64,000 bases of DNA from Arion vulgaris (GCA_020796225.1 CM036754.1:39860279-39924278), one strand, 5' to 3'. Positions 40,935 to 51,824 are shown, numbered from the stretch's first letter. A program made the numbers and translations. Notes: generated by a model from the sequence alone, not told the origin.

Positions 40935-41120
40935 AGTGGGTCTCTGTGGCCTAGAGGTTAGGTGCTCGCCTCTCGCTACGAAGGTACTCGGTTCGCACCC
41001 TCGTGGAGCCATCGAGACATGTTTCCACAGATCCCTAATCTCAGTGTAGGTGAGATCGAGTTCCTAGTCCTATCGGATGATAAAACATAGGTCCCGTATT
41101 CAATTTGAGCACGTAAAAAA
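40935..41120 (+). mobile_element. SINE-A 5' half
   Basis: Head tctgtggcctagaggttagg, B box ggttcgcaccctcgtgg, body gagatcgagttcctagtcct and gagcacgtaaaaaaaccc; truncated at the 3' side where a LINE begins. Confidence 0.75.
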
Positions 41121-41139
41121 ACCCTTATAAAATGTAACG

Positions 41140-41445
41140 AATTCAGAAGAAGTCAACCACTAGTAACAACTTTTTTAAGAAAGTGAAGATGGAGAGATAT
41201 TGGACACACCTTTAGAAAAAATGATCAAAAATATCAAAGCTGGCATTTAAATTGGAGGTAAGGTTGAAAAAGTATGCTATAGAAAACCATGAAACGAACT
41301 TGACAGAGAAAGGCGAAAAACATCAGACTCAATTCCATAGAAAAGATTGAACAAGTTGCCCAGAATAGAGAGGTATGGAGAAACTATTTGTAGATCATAT
41401 GTAACATATAACGGTACGGGAGAAATGAGAAAAATATATTAAGAA
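41140..41445 (+). mobile_element. LINE alpha-like C-terminal fragment
   Basis: Frames give W-T-H-L, S-W-H-L-N-W-R, then I-E-K-I-E-Q-V-A-Q-N-R-E-V-W-R-N-Y-L. Same subfamily as 37555-37995. Confidence 0.6.
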
Positions 41446-41844
41446 ATCGACAGATAATGGAACGAATCTCGAATTATTCTGCTCAAATTCTGTTCCATTT
41501 TACTACTAAGCACAGATTCTTCCAATAATATTTGAATTTAATTCACAATTCAGAGCCAAACATAGTTCAGTCTCTTTTTGTGAATAATTAATGAATTATT
41601 TGAGTTTTGGCCATAAGTGGAAGTTCGCACGGTTTTGGTTTAAGTTGTAAATATAAATCTGGGAGGATCAGAAGTATGCTTAGCGACAATAGTGTAATTG
41701 TAGCGGTTGGCAAAACGACAATAGTATAATTTTAGCGGTTGGTAACAACCAATTTTACACAATTGGAGTTTAAATTATGATGTATTTTTAAATCGACTAA
41801 TTAACAGTAAGTTTTTACTTTGAAGTTTTTATGTTTGAGGGTTT
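41446..41844. other. Unassigned stretch
   Basis: A local direct repeat (cgacaatagtgtaattgtag / cgacaatagtataattttag, 41683 and 41715). Otherwise nothing recognised. Confidence 0.4.
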
Positions 41845-41955
41845 ATGTGGTACGGAGATCAGATGCTCACTTCTCGCACTAATGGTAGACGGTTCGTTCC
41901 CAAAATGGAGTGATTGGAATATTTTTCCAGAGCTTTTTCAGTCATCAGTTATATG
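41845..41955 (+). mobile_element. SINE-A head fragment, diverged
   Basis: tatgtggtacggagatcaga, tgctcacttctcgcac and ggttcgttcccaaaatggag match the head region. Confidence 0.55.
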
Positions 41956-42205
41956 AGGACCGTCCGAGTGGTTACCGGGGCCCAAATTGGGGCGTAAAGA
42001 ATAGAACAACTGTTACCTGCCACGCATGTCGTAAGAGACGACTAAGGAGGTTGGGCATGGGGCTAGCTACCTCATACCGTAAAAAACACTAAATGGCTGC
42101 AGAGTGGATAGCGAACCGAGTAAACGCTGGCTGAAACCGGACACATCGCTGAAGGATAAGCACCAGAGCTCTAAACGGTGCTGAAGATGTGACGTAAAAC
42201 ACACT
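41956..42205 (+). mobile_element. SINE-D copy with the B-type head
   Basis: Head gtccgagtggttaccggggc, core catgtcgtaagagacgac, then the D body: gggctagctacctcataccg, tggctgcagagtggatagcg, ggataagcaccagagctcta. This copy shows that B and D share the same 5' half. Confidence 0.8.
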
Positions 42206-42294
42206 AATGCTAAGACTGCATGAATGAGATTTCCAAATGAATAGAATTTATGAGGAAATATGGTACATCGGTCTGTGCGGTGATCGCGAGAGAG

Positions 42295-42665
42295 AGAGAG
42301 AGTTATATGTGGACTATCATCATAGCACTAGGACACGTCCATAGGTGCTCCAATCTCCGTCTCAACAAATCCAGCAGCCCAGCGACCCAACAGGCCAGTT
42401 CGATGTTGATTAATCAATCTCTTAGCATATTTGATATGTAGTTCTTTTCGGGTTGCGCCAATATCGACATCTATCTCTCTCAATCTGGTCAGCGAGTGGG
42501 ATTCACAACTCTAAAAATCCTCTGTTCGGAAAGACTCTCTCAGTGCCTTAATAATGTCATTTCGGTCCATTGCAGTTATTGTAGCCATGCCAGCCAATCT
42601 GTCTACTCGCTCATAACACTGACTCTTTTGTGCCCAGTGACAAAAATAAAAGTGATTTCTCTGAT
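42295..42665 (-). mobile_element. LINE epsilon: RNase H end and 3' region
   Basis: The minus strand gives V-T-G-H-K-R, R-V-D-R-L-A-G-M-A (RNase H end) and a frame with H-I-K-Y-A-K-R-L-I-N-Q-H-R-T-G. It ends near gagcacctatggacgtgtcc at 42326-42345. Confidence 0.7.
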
Positions 42666-42714
42666 CACTCTCTGTACCAGTACTTCAGAACTGTGCCATT
42701 TTATTGTATTTCGT

Positions 42715-42775
42715 TTCAATGTAGCAGAGATCGAGTTTCTAGTCCTAAAGGATGGAAATAGAAAATCGTGGCATA
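42715..42775 (+). mobile_element. SINE-A body scrap
   Basis: caatgtagcagagatcgagt and ttctagtcctaaaggatgg. Confidence 0.4.
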
Positions 42776-42985
42776 CCCTTTTTTTTTTTTTCCCGATCCA
42801 GAAGCACTTGAGCTTTTCAGCTCTTCGGCTCAGTGCCATGGACATCGTAACCCTTCGGTTCTGGTACCACGAACACTGTAAATCTGGGGAATCTGTGGCT
42901 TTTTTGCAATCCCGCGAATTGAACCCACACACACAGAGGATAGTCACCCGTAGTCCAACGCGCTACGAACACGCTGGGCAGACGG
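42776..42985 (-). mobile_element. SINE-H copy
   Basis: As at 36960-37190: poly-A end (12 T on plus), cccgatccagaagcacttga, ggctcagtgccatggacatc, head cgcgctacgaacacgctggg reversed. Confidence 0.75.
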
Positions 42986-42989
42986 GCTG

Positions 42990-43085
42990 GCATATCCTTT
43001 ACAGACGGGGCATATCCACAGTAAACAAGTCATTGATTTTCTAGAAACCACTTATACGTTCAGTAGTTTGCCATTGCTTTCAGAT
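42990..43085 (-). mobile_element. SINE-F 3' half
   Basis: acagtaaacaagtcattgat, ttctagaaaccacttatacg, ttcagtagtttgccattgct, as on the minus strand at 2820-2890. Confidence 0.6.
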
Positions 43086-43305
43086 ACGTACGATAAGTCA
43101 GGTTCCGTGTTCAAGTTGAAAAGGTAAAAAAGAATGCTTGGTAGTTGACAATCGAGAAGTGCAGACTGTAAGTCTCAGCCAAGCTAATTTCATTAAAGTC
43201 AATTTAAACTAAAATTCCAGCACACATTTTCACAATCTTCAAATTTAGTTTCCAGGTCCAGTCTGGTGTTACAGAGTTTGGACACTGACAGTGAGATTTT
43301 TTAAG
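43086..43305 (+). mobile_element. SINE-A 3' half
   Basis: gtacgataagtcaggttccg, gagaagtgcagactgtaagt and tccagtctggtgttacagag. Confidence 0.6.
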
Positions 43306-43754
43306 AGAGAATATAGCATAATGAAAGCGGAAATTGCAAACCTTGCAGATCTCAAAGATTGCTTAACTTGGTTGATAAGAACGAACGAAAAAAAAAGAAG
43401 AAAAACAAAATCTGGCAGTTATTTTTGTCAGATTTCTGCAGCAATCCCTGAGAAGCATAGGACTGTCTACTCTGAGAATGTAATGTATGTAGATATGAGA
43501 CGACCACATACGTTTAAAAGGGAAAGATATGAAAATCCAGAAAATATATGGTGAAAATATTGAGGCAGAGAATAATGGGTCTAAACATTGGCGAAGGCCG
43601 ATACTTTACACGGTGTTTTATACGAGTAAGACGCCATCCGAGGATAAGCTTACAAGCCCCGAGAAATATTTCTCAGTCAGAACGGCATAAACAGCGTAAC
43701 TCACTGTCCCGGCGTAGATCACAAAGCCCAAAAATACGGCAAAGCTGATCGAAC
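43306..43754. other. Unassigned stretch with short open frames
   Basis: Two overlapping plus frames (87 and 66 codons, 43291-43748) are basic and lack motifs I know. Could be decayed LINE ORF1 or unrelated DNA. Confidence 0.35.
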
Positions 43755-43935
43755 CCTAGGAAAGCTCACCAGTAAATCAAAAGCTGGTGAAAACGAACAC
43801 CCACCGAAGGATAAGCAACTGAGCTCAAATAGGTGCTGAGGCTGGTGCACGTACATCACGTTCTGATGTTTGGCTGTTTATATATCACAATGAGAATGAT
43901 TAAACAGGCCTAGAACGATCGAAGAAGAAGATCCA
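43755..43935 (+). mobile_element. SINE-D 3' half
   Basis: ctaggaaagctcaccagtaa, ccgaaggataagcaactgag, gtttatatatcacaatgaga, then cgatcgaagaagaagatcc. Confidence 0.75.
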
Positions 43936-43939
43936 TCTG

Positions 43940-44278
43940 CGATGATATGATAGGACTACACACAAGGAACTGAGCTATAGAGCGGGACAACGGCAAGGGT
44001 AACAAGAGATAAGGGGCAGAAGGGGAGATGGATATTACACATGCTGAGGAGACTCTCTGACAGCGTCACAAAATAGGATCTCCGATGGAACTCTCAGGGT
44101 AACAGAGTTAAGGGAAGACCCAGGAACACCTAAAGACGGGAGTTGCAGACGGAATTCAAGAAAATATGGAGAGAGTGGAAAGATCTGGAAAAGATGGCAT
44201 TGCATAGGAGGGTTTGAGAGGCCTTGGTTGCGGACGTATGCCTCCCTAGGGGCGAAGAGTGAAGAAGAAGAAGAGAGA
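43940..44278 (+). mobile_element. LINE alpha C-terminus with (GAA)n tail
   Basis: Broken frames show R-x-Y-D-R-T-T-H-K-E-L, G-R-R-G-D-G and W-R-R-F-E-R/P-W-L-R-T-Y-A-S-L. The end is gggcgaagagtgaagaagaa with a GAA tail (44260-44275), so this LINE carries the same 3' tail type as SINE-B/C/D. Confidence 0.65.
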
Positions 44279-44352
44279 AAAATGATACACGGAGATCTGA
44301 AAAAAAGCAGCTAAAGATAGGAATACTTGGCATGAGTTGATTGAGGGCATAT
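44279..44352 (+). mobile_element. LINE alpha 3' terminus, second subtype
   Basis: gctaaagataggaatacttg gcatgagttgattgagggca matches the (GA)n-tailed subtype at 62015-62075. Confidence 0.5.
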
Positions 44353-44640
44353 GCCCTAAACGGGGTTTAAAAATCACAAGAAGACAAATATTTACTCAAG
44401 TAAGTCAGTGCACGTTATTTGTATGCCACTTTCTTGAGTATTTTAAACTAGCCCTGTTGGGGTTAGCCTTATTTATTATTATTTTTGTATCATTTTATTG
44501 TATTTTTGACAAGCAATCGTGACATTTCTCTCTTGAGAACAAACACGAATCTTAGTAATAAACATAGTCAGTTTTTTTCCTTTTTTTGTGTGTTTATGTT
44601 GTTTTTGTATTTTCTATATTTCTTCTGCAATGATCTGACA
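44353..44640. other. Unassigned T-rich stretch
   Basis: Nothing recognised; short hydrophobic frames are expected from T-rich sequence. Confidence 0.4.
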
Positions 44641-44644
44641 GAGT

Positions 44645-45145
44645 TCAAGTTCATGCCCTTGGCTTCAATACTACAGCAGTCAGTCAGTCTAGACTTCAAT
44701 CCAGTACAGTCAATCATGTACAGTCGTTATGCGACTTCAATACTACAGTACAGTCAAGTTCATGTCCTGACTTCAATACTACAGTAAGTCAGTTCTCTGA
44801 CTACTAGTCAGAGTTCATGTCCTGGCTTCAATACTACAGTACAGTCAAGTTCATGTCCTGACTTCAATACTACAGTACAGTCAAGTTCATGTCCTTGGCT
44901 TCAATACTACAGTACAGTCAAGTTCATGTCCTTGGCTTCAATACTACAGTACAGTCAAGTTCATGTCCTTGGCTTCAATACTACAGTACAGTCAAGTTCA
45001 TGCCCTTTGGCTTCAATACTACAGTACAGTCAAGTTCATGTCCATTGACTTCAATACTACAGTACAGTCAAGTTCATGTCCTGACTTCAATACTACAGTA
45101 CAGTCAAGTTCATTCCATGACTTCAATACTACAGGTGACATTTGA
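44645..45145. repeat. 37-bp minisatellite, about 13 copies
   Basis: Unit cttcaatactacagtacagt plus caagttcatgtccttgg; length varies 33-38 because the ccttgg part is often shortened to cctga. The first copies (44665-44830) are irregular. Confidence 0.9.
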
Positions 45146-45149
45146 AGTT

Positions 45150-46835
45150 CATTTTGATAATTGAACTTAGACATCGTTATGGATTCATATCACAGTACAG
45201 TCAAGGTGAATATTTGACTTATATAATGTCAGTAGATATTTGACTTGACATGTTCCAGGTGACTTCAATTTAGAATTCATGTCCTTGGTGAGATATTTGA
45301 CAGACATGTGTCAGGGAGATATTTGAATCTGCATTTATGATATCTAGACATGTGTCCAGTAGAGATCTTGCTTTAATATGTTCCAGGTGAGAGATTTGCC
45401 TTAGACATTGTCCAGGAAATAATTCTGACTTGGACTTTTCAGGTGATAATTTGTAATTAGAGACATGTTCCAGGTGAGTATTTGCTTATAGACATTTGTC
45501 CAGTGTGAGATATTGCAATTCTGTATATTGAGATTTAGAAATATGTTCAGGTGAGATATTTGATTTTAGACATGTTCAGGTGAGATATTTGAACTTAGTG
45601 ACATGTGTCCAGGTGAGATATTTGAACTTAGACATTTGTCCAGGTGAGATATTTGAACTTAGACATGTGTCCAGGTGAGATATTTGACTTAGACATGTGT
45701 CCAGGTGAGATATCTGAATTTAGAAATATGTTTTCCAGGTGAGATATTTGATTTTAGACATGTGTCCAGGGGAGATATTTGAATTCGATATTTGGATTTA
45801 GACATGTGTCCAGGTGAGAGATTTGCTTTTAGACATGTGTCCAGGTGAGAGATTGCTTAGACATTTGTCAGGTGAGAATTTAGCAGACTTTGTCCAGGTG
45901 ATATTTGAATTAGAATATGTTTTCCAGGTGAGATATTTGATTTAGACATGTGTCCAGTGAGATATTTGAATTCGATATTTGGATTTAGACATGTGTCCAG
46001 GTGAGAGATTTGCTTTTAGACATGTGTCCAGGTGAGATTTGCTTAGACATTTGTCCAGGTGAGATATTTTACTAGACTTGTCAGGTGATATATCTGAATT
46101 AGAAATATAGTTTTGCAAAAGGTGAGAATATTTGATTTAGAACCATGTTCCAGGTGAGAATTTGAATTATATTGGGATTAGACATGTGTCCAGGTGAGAG
46201 ATTTGAACTTAGACATTTGTCCAGGTGAGATATTTGAACTTAGACATGTGTCCAGGTGAGATATTTGACTTAGACATGTGTCCAGGTGAGATATCTGAAT
46301 TTAGAAATATGTTTTCCAGGTGAGATATTTGATTTTAGACATGTGTCCAGGGGAGATATTTGAATTCGATATTTGGATTTAGACATGTGTCCAGGTGAGA
46401 GATTTGCTTTTAGACATGTGTCCAGGTGAGAGATTTGCTTTTAGACATTTGTCCAGGTGAGATATTTGAGCTTAGACGTGTGTCCAGGTGATATATCTGA
46501 ATTTAGAAATATGTTTTCCAGGTGAGATATTTGATTTTAGACATGTGTCCAGGTGAGATATTTGAATTCGATATTTGGATTTAGACATGTGTCCAGGTGA
46601 GAGATTTGCTTTTAGACATGTGTCCAGGTGAGAGATTTGCTTTTAGACATTTGTCCATGTGAAATGTTTGAACTTAGACATGTGTCCAGGTGAGATATTT
46701 GAATTCGATATTTGGATTTAGACATGTGTCCAGGTGATAGATTTGCATTTAGATATGTGTCCAGGTGAGATATTTGCTTTTAAACAAATATTTCCAGGTG
46801 AGATTTTGAATTTAGCCATTTATACTCGGTGAGAT
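45150..46835. repeat. 31-bp minisatellite with a roughly 200-bp higher-order unit
   Basis: Basic unit ttagacatgtgtccaggtga plus gatatttgaac. A marker variant (gaaatatgttttccag) recurs at about 45723, 45912, 46102, 46303 and 46506, giving higher-order units of 189-203 bases. Each unit contains ccaggtgagat, which matches the animal 5' splice-site consensus CAG/GTRAGT at most positions. The first 500 bases and 45860-46160 are rich in small deletions. Confidence 0.9.
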
Positions 46836-46894
46836 TTATATTTTTAAAATAAATATTTCTTTGTCATATATTTCCGATAAGCAATACGTATTTG

Positions 46895-46990
46895 TGAAGT
46901 GTGTTGGTAAATGGCTAGGGAATGGGGAATCTTAAAGACAACTGTTAAGAACCTATGCTCCGCAAGGAGCGGGGAGGAATTAACAAATGA
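46895..46990 (+). mobile_element. LINE alpha-type 3' end
   Basis: gttaagaacctatgctccgc aaggagcggggaggaa corresponds to the K-N-L-C-S-A/V end of alpha elements. Confidence 0.45.
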
Positions 46991-47285
46991 AAGTCTAATA
47001 GTGTGATTGCATTTTAATTCTTTAATTTTAATGGAACGTCCTACTCTAGAGTGTCAATCCTTGCCACAATTGAAACTAAAGGCTGGGCTGATACATAGGA
47101 TGGTCACTCCGCCCTCTGCACTCTCTTTTGTTTCCATACGTGATGGCATTTTATTCTTCTCTTGTTTAGCCATCCCTCCTCGCCGCTCGCCATGTCTAAC
47201 TGATAGTGTTTGCGTAATCAAGTACTGACGGTGTTCGCTTCCCGACTATGCCATTCTCCAAAAGAGTGTAAGGTTGAATAACTGG
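46991..47285. other. Unassigned stretch
   Basis: Nothing recognised. Confidence 0.4.
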
Positions 47286-47286
47286 T

Positions 47287-47545
47287 TTCGCCCGAGTGGT
47301 TACCGGGGCCCAAATTTGGGGTGTAAAAATAGAAACACTGTTACCTGCCACGCATGTCATAAGAGGCGACTAGAGGAGTATGGGTGAAATCGGATGCACA
47401 TGTCCTAAACGTGTAGAAGTCTATGTGTTTAGGGCCTACCAAACCAATGTGCAACGTATACACGTTCTTGTCAATGATCAAACATATCACAAAGAGTGAT
47501 TAAAATTGGTTGTAAAGAACGAACGCAAAGAAGAAGAAGAATAAC
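47287..47545 (+). mobile_element. SINE-B copy, full length
   Basis: cgcccgagtggttaccgggg, core catgtcataagaggcgac, gtgtagaagtctatgtgttt, aaagagtgattaaaattgg and gaacgcaaagaagaagaaga. Confidence 0.9.
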
Positions 47546-47634
47546 TGGTTCAATGAATTTGAAACGTGGAGCTAAATCTGACAACTTTTTTTCTTATATT
47601 AAAATCATTTTTTTATTCATTCGCCAACTATGAA

Positions 47635-48270
47635 GTAAGGCGTAGTCATGGCGCATAATAAAACGTAAGTAAGGCGTAGTCATGGCGCATAATAAAACGT
47701 AAGTAAGGCGTAGTCATGGCGCATAATAAAACGTAAGTAAGGCGTAGTCATGGCGCATAATAAAACGTAAGTAAGGCGTAGTCATGGCGCATAATAAAAC
47801 GTAAGTAAGGCGTAGTCGTGGCGCATAATAAAACGTAAGTAAGGCGTAGTCATGGCGCATAATAAAACGTAAGTAAGACGTAGTCATGGCGCATAATAAA
47901 ACGTAAGTAAGGCGTAGTCATGGCGCATAATAAAACGTAAGTAAGGCGTAGTCATGGCGCATAATAAAACGTAAGTAGGCGTATGGCGTAATGTGCGTGT
48001 CTGCGCATAATAAAACGTAAGTAAGGCGTAGTCATGGCGCATAATAAAACGTAAGTAAGGCGTAGTCATGGCACATAATAAAACGTAAGTAAGGCGTAGC
48101 CATGGCGCATAATAAAACGTAAGTAAGGCGTAGCCATGGCGCATAATATTGCTGAAGTCAGGCGTAGCCATGGCGTATTATATAGCTGAAGTCAGGCAAA
48201 ACCATGCGATACTATCGCTGGTCAGGCGTGACATGGCGTATAATACAGCAAGCCAGGTGTTGTCATGTTG
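47635..48270. repeat. 34-bp minisatellite, about 16 regular copies then decayed ones
   Basis: Unit taaggcgtagtcatggcgca plus taataaaacgtaag, strictly 34 bases (47647, 47681). A disrupted copy lies at 47975-48005. From 48145 the units drift (attgctgaagtcagg, then cagcaagccagg). Confidence 0.95.
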
Positions 48271-49110
48271 CATAATATAGCTAACGTTCCTATTTGATTT
48301 TTCGTGAAGATTTGCTTTCTTTTTCACCAGTGTCCCTCGCTACTCAGGCGAGTCTTACTCCGACTCTAGAGGTACTTGTAATTTAGATTTCCAAGGAAAG
48401 AATCTCTTCAAATAATTAAACGTAGTACTGTGAGACCCCTAACACTTCACAACTGTCATCATTTTTTATATATATATAATCCTTCATTTTCATCTTCATC
48501 TTCATCTTCATCTTTTTCTTCTTCTTCATCTTCATCTTCATCTTCTTCTTCTTCTTCGTTTTGTGTTCTTCCTCTATGAATTCATGCGTAGTCAGGGCGC
48601 ATGAAATGTTACTTCCTACTGATTTTTGCTTGATGGCATGCTTTCCTTATTATCAGTATCCCTCACCATAGAGTCGTGCCTCTCTGTCTTCAGAGGTATC
48701 CATCCTTCACCTAATAACCTCATTTTTTCTTAATCCTTTTTTGACATAGCGATTTCTTCATTGATTTTTGTTATAAAAGAAACATCCTGGTATACAATAG
48801 TTTTACTGAATCAAAAATAAACAAAAGCAACAAAATTACTCACAGATCAAGATTGTCTCAAGGCAAAACAAGCAAACATTTTTTTCTTGAAATTTGTATA
48901 AAATAACTGCAAGCGGAAAAATAGATAATTTCCGGTAATATCCATCCCGCGGCTTGAATAAGTTCATGTCTTCTCGTGCTGAGCTGGTTTACTGTAAATC
49001 TCTTTAGTTGAGTCACGATATGCACTGTGAGATTGGAAAAGTGTGTAAAACAAGTCACAAACATGAAGAGTGTATTAAATAATATACAACCATCACGATT
49101 ATCTTCTTCT
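48271..49110. repeat. Diverged tandem duplication and (CTTCAT)n tract
   Basis: 48290-48395 (ttttcaccagtgtccctcgc ... gactctagaggtac) parallels 48600-48715 (tattatcagtatccctcacc ... gtcttcagaggtatcc), about 320 bases apart. A scrap of the 34-bp unit (gcgtagtcagggcgcatg, 48586) precedes the second. (CTT/CAT)n lies at 48485-48560. The rest is unassigned. Confidence 0.55.
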
Positions 49111-49335
49111 TCTTCTTCTTTACTTCTTCACCTCCAAGGAGGCATAGGTCCACAACCAAGGCCTTGCACGCTCTCATGCGCTTGGCTGTTGTTTTATAGC
49201 TGGTGTTTTACAGGGTGGTGTAGCTAATCCCACACCAAACCTCCACTTTCGCTGTAAACACCATGTGGTAGGTAGTGGTGGTTCTATTCTGTACCCCGCA
49301 TTCCGGCCCCGGCAACCACATGGGCGTCCCTCTAA
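49110..49335 (-). mobile_element. LINE alpha (GAA)n-type 3' end next to a SINE-B/D head
   Basis: Reversed LINE end: cttcttcttctttacttctt cacctccaaggaggcatagg. Then a SINE head and core in reverse (ggtagtggtggttctattct gtaccccgcattcc, ggcaaccacatgggcg), rather diverged. Confidence 0.5.
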
Positions 49336-49674
49336 GTAGTCTGTCTTCTTTGAGAAACGTGTTGGCGCATTTTCTGAGATTCTCATGGTCTGTATTGCGA
49401 TCAGTTCTCAAATCAGAAATGTATGCACCTACCCTTCTACTTATACCAGAGTAGCTCTCCTTCGATCCCTACTCTCTTAGCCAGACATTAGTCTGTTACC
49501 AGGGCCACCCCTTGGAGGTAGGGTAGGGTCTTGATAAGTGCCAGTTAACTGATCTGGCGCCACTTTATATCCTACATGCTTGCGCCTGCGGCCCCATCAC
49601 GATTATAGGTAGTTTAAATGTATCCTTGTTCGTTGTTCATTTGAGGATAATCTTCATCGCACATCGCACATCGC

Positions 49675-49825
49675 ACATGTCCATCACCCAAGGATAAGCA
49701 ACTGTGCTCCAAAAAGGTGCTGAAGGTTGGTGCACATACATTACGTTCTGATGTTATTGGCTATTTATATATCACAATAGAATGATAAAAATGACCGTAG
49801 AACGTTTCGAAAGAAGAAGAAGAAC
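49675..49825 (+). mobile_element. SINE-D 3' half
   Basis: cccaaggataagcaactgtg, tacattacgttctgatgtta, tttatatatcacaatagaat and gaacgtttcgaaagaagaag. Confidence 0.75.
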
Positions 49826-50075
49826 ATGTCCATAATGCCCCGATTTTTCCCAAAACATGTATTTCAGTGTTCTTAGACTAACTAACTCTGTTCTGTGTTG
49901 ATTGATGTAATCTACTGGAGTTTCTTTCGTGGTTTCCCCGTCTTGCCGCACTTATCGGTATGCATAACTTGCGCAACCGAGATAGAGAATACCCTTATCT
50001 TCGTTGTTGAAATCTTCAGAGCGTATGTTTTCTCTTAGAGCGTTGATGATGTTATTTCTACCCATAGAGTCCCAT
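49826..50075 (-). mobile_element. LINE epsilon distal region
   Basis: Reversed: aacatgtccataatgccccg, ctgttctgtgttgattgatg, cttagagcgttgatgatgtt. Same layout as 42295-42480. Confidence 0.55.
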
Positions 50076-50160
50076 TCTCGGTAGTAGTATTTGTATGCAA
50101 ACATGGCCAATGCAAAAAGTTAAAATTTATCCTTGCAATATGCAAATATGATGTAGTACC

Positions 50161-50253
50161 ACTTTTTTCCTGATGTCTTCCTTTCTAAACTGGTCTCTTC
50201 TTGGGAGTATCAAGGAGAGACAATTTTAGAAATGAAGACATCAGGAAAAAAGT
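50161..50253. repeat. LINE beta fold-back palindrome
   Basis: Arms 50161-50203 and 50211-50253 (43 bases each) are inverted repeats with about 4 mismatches around a 7-base loop (ggagtat). Both arms are LINE beta coding sequence (R-R-D-N-F-R-N-E-D-I-R-K-K-V on plus). Confidence 0.9.
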
Positions 50254-50435
50254 GGGTACAATATCAGTACTAAGCTTCGTCAAGAAACAACAAATTAAAT
50301 GGTTTGACCAATTAAGCAGATTAGCAACATACAGTGTGCCTCAAAGAGCAATATTTCTACGATACAATGGATACAAAACAAAAGGTAGTACAACGCAAAA
50401 GATGGACCTCAGAAATAACAGAGGTGTGTAAAACA
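50205..50435 (+). mobile_element. LINE beta C-terminal fragment
   Basis: Open for 76 codons: V-S-R-R-D-N-F-R-N-E-D-I-R-K-K, Q-Q-I-K-W-F-D-Q-L-S-R-L, S-V-P-Q-R-A-I-F-L-R-Y-N-G-Y-K-T-K-G. Confidence 0.75.
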
Positions 50436-50529
50436 CTAGTTATGGGTGCCACGCTGTACAGCGATGTATTAGACCATATCATTAGTACTGTCAATCATTT
50501 ATAATATTGATTTTCTCGTTGTTAATCTC

Positions 50530-51055
50530 CCCAGTTCAATCAAGTGCAAGAATTTAAATACTTAGGAAGCATATTCACAGAAAATGGAATCATTGACAGA
50601 GAGATAGACGTTAGAGTGTAAAATAACAAATTATTAAACCTACCAGTTAGCCCTATTGTTAAGGCCCCCAAACAACTCACTGACAACTAAACAATGATCA
50701 ACATCATTTTCATACCTACTTTGTGTTACAAGAGCCAAACATGGACAATGAGCAAAGCACAGTTGCAATAAATAATTAAATGTAAAATGCGATGGCTACG
50801 AAAAGTTAAAAACGTTAGTATAAGAAAGAAAGTTAGGACAGAAATTGCTTGAATTACATTGAGAAACATCGAATAAAGTGGTTCTGCTACTTAATAAGAA
50901 TGAATCTAAACTCTACTGTATACAGACTCTTCTACAACAGAACACCAGGACAGAAGGAGATAGGAAGACTACGAAAAATAAGGTTATATGACATGGCAGA
51001 ACCCTATCAAAAAGCACATAATAACTATCACACAAGTTACTAGAGAGCAGCGCAG
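50530..51055 (+). mobile_element. LINE beta, RT thumb to C-terminus, frameshifted
   Basis: Frames give E-F-K-Y-L-G-S-I-F-T-E-N-G, I-I-F-I-P-T-L-C-Y-K-S-Q-T-W, M-R-W-L-R-K-V, then E-K-H-R-I-K-W-F-C-Y-L and V-Y-R-L-F-Y-N-R-T-P-G. It sits downstream of a C-terminal beta piece, so at least two beta copies are involved. Confidence 0.75.
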
Positions 51056-51815
51056 ACAAAAACAAATAAAACACGATACTGAGCAACATAGCGTTAACAG
51101 TGTGATGACAAAAAAAAACAAAAATCCACGATAGGGCAGCAAACCCGTTAACAGTGGTGATGACAGAAACACAAAACAAAACCACGATACTGGGCAGAAC
51201 CCGTTCAAAAACAAAAGGATATGATGGCAGAACCTATACAAAGCAAAAAACCAGATACATGGCAGCAACCCGTTAACAGTGGGTGACAAAATAACAAAAA
51301 CAAAACCACATAGATTGCAGCAAACCGTTAACAGTGAATGACAAAATACAAAAACAAAACCACGATACTGGGCAAAACCCGTTAACAGTGTGATGACAAA
51401 AACAAAAACAAAACCACTGTACTGGGCAATAACCGTTAACAGTGTGATGACAAAGACAAAAACAAAACCATGATACTGTGCAACAACCCGTTAACAGTGT
51501 GATGACAAAAACAAAAAAACCATGATACTGGCAACAACCCGTTAACAGTGTGATGACAAAACAAAACAAAACCATGATACTGGGCAACAACCCGTTAACA
51601 GTGTGATGACAAAAAACAAAAACCAAATACTTGCAACATCCGTTAACAGTGTGATGACAAAAGCAAAAATATAACATGTACTAGAAGCAAGAAGACAAAA
51701 AAAAAACACGATACTGGGCAACAACCGTTAACAGTGTGATGACAAAAGCAAAAAACACATACTGGGCACAACGCGTTAACAGTGTGATGACAAAGCAAAT
51801 AACTATACACAGCTA
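51056..51815. repeat. About 55-bp minisatellite, about 13 copies
   Basis: Unit cgttaacagtgtgatgacaa plus an (AAAAAC)n-like part plus ccacgatactgggcaacaacc; spacing 50-57. It starts at the 3' edge of LINE beta. A further diverged unit lies at 52203-52270 beyond a transposon. 51180-51350 is deletion-rich. Confidence 0.85.
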
Positions 51816-51824
51816 CTAGGCATA

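Noticed and set aside
40935..41010. tRNA-Glu or tRNA-Asp gene
   Set aside because: Head of SINE-A with mismatched stems and many dispersed copies.
42496..43044. 182-codon open frame on plus
   Set aside because: It runs through antisense LINE epsilon, a SINE-A scrap and antisense SINE-H; a chance frame.
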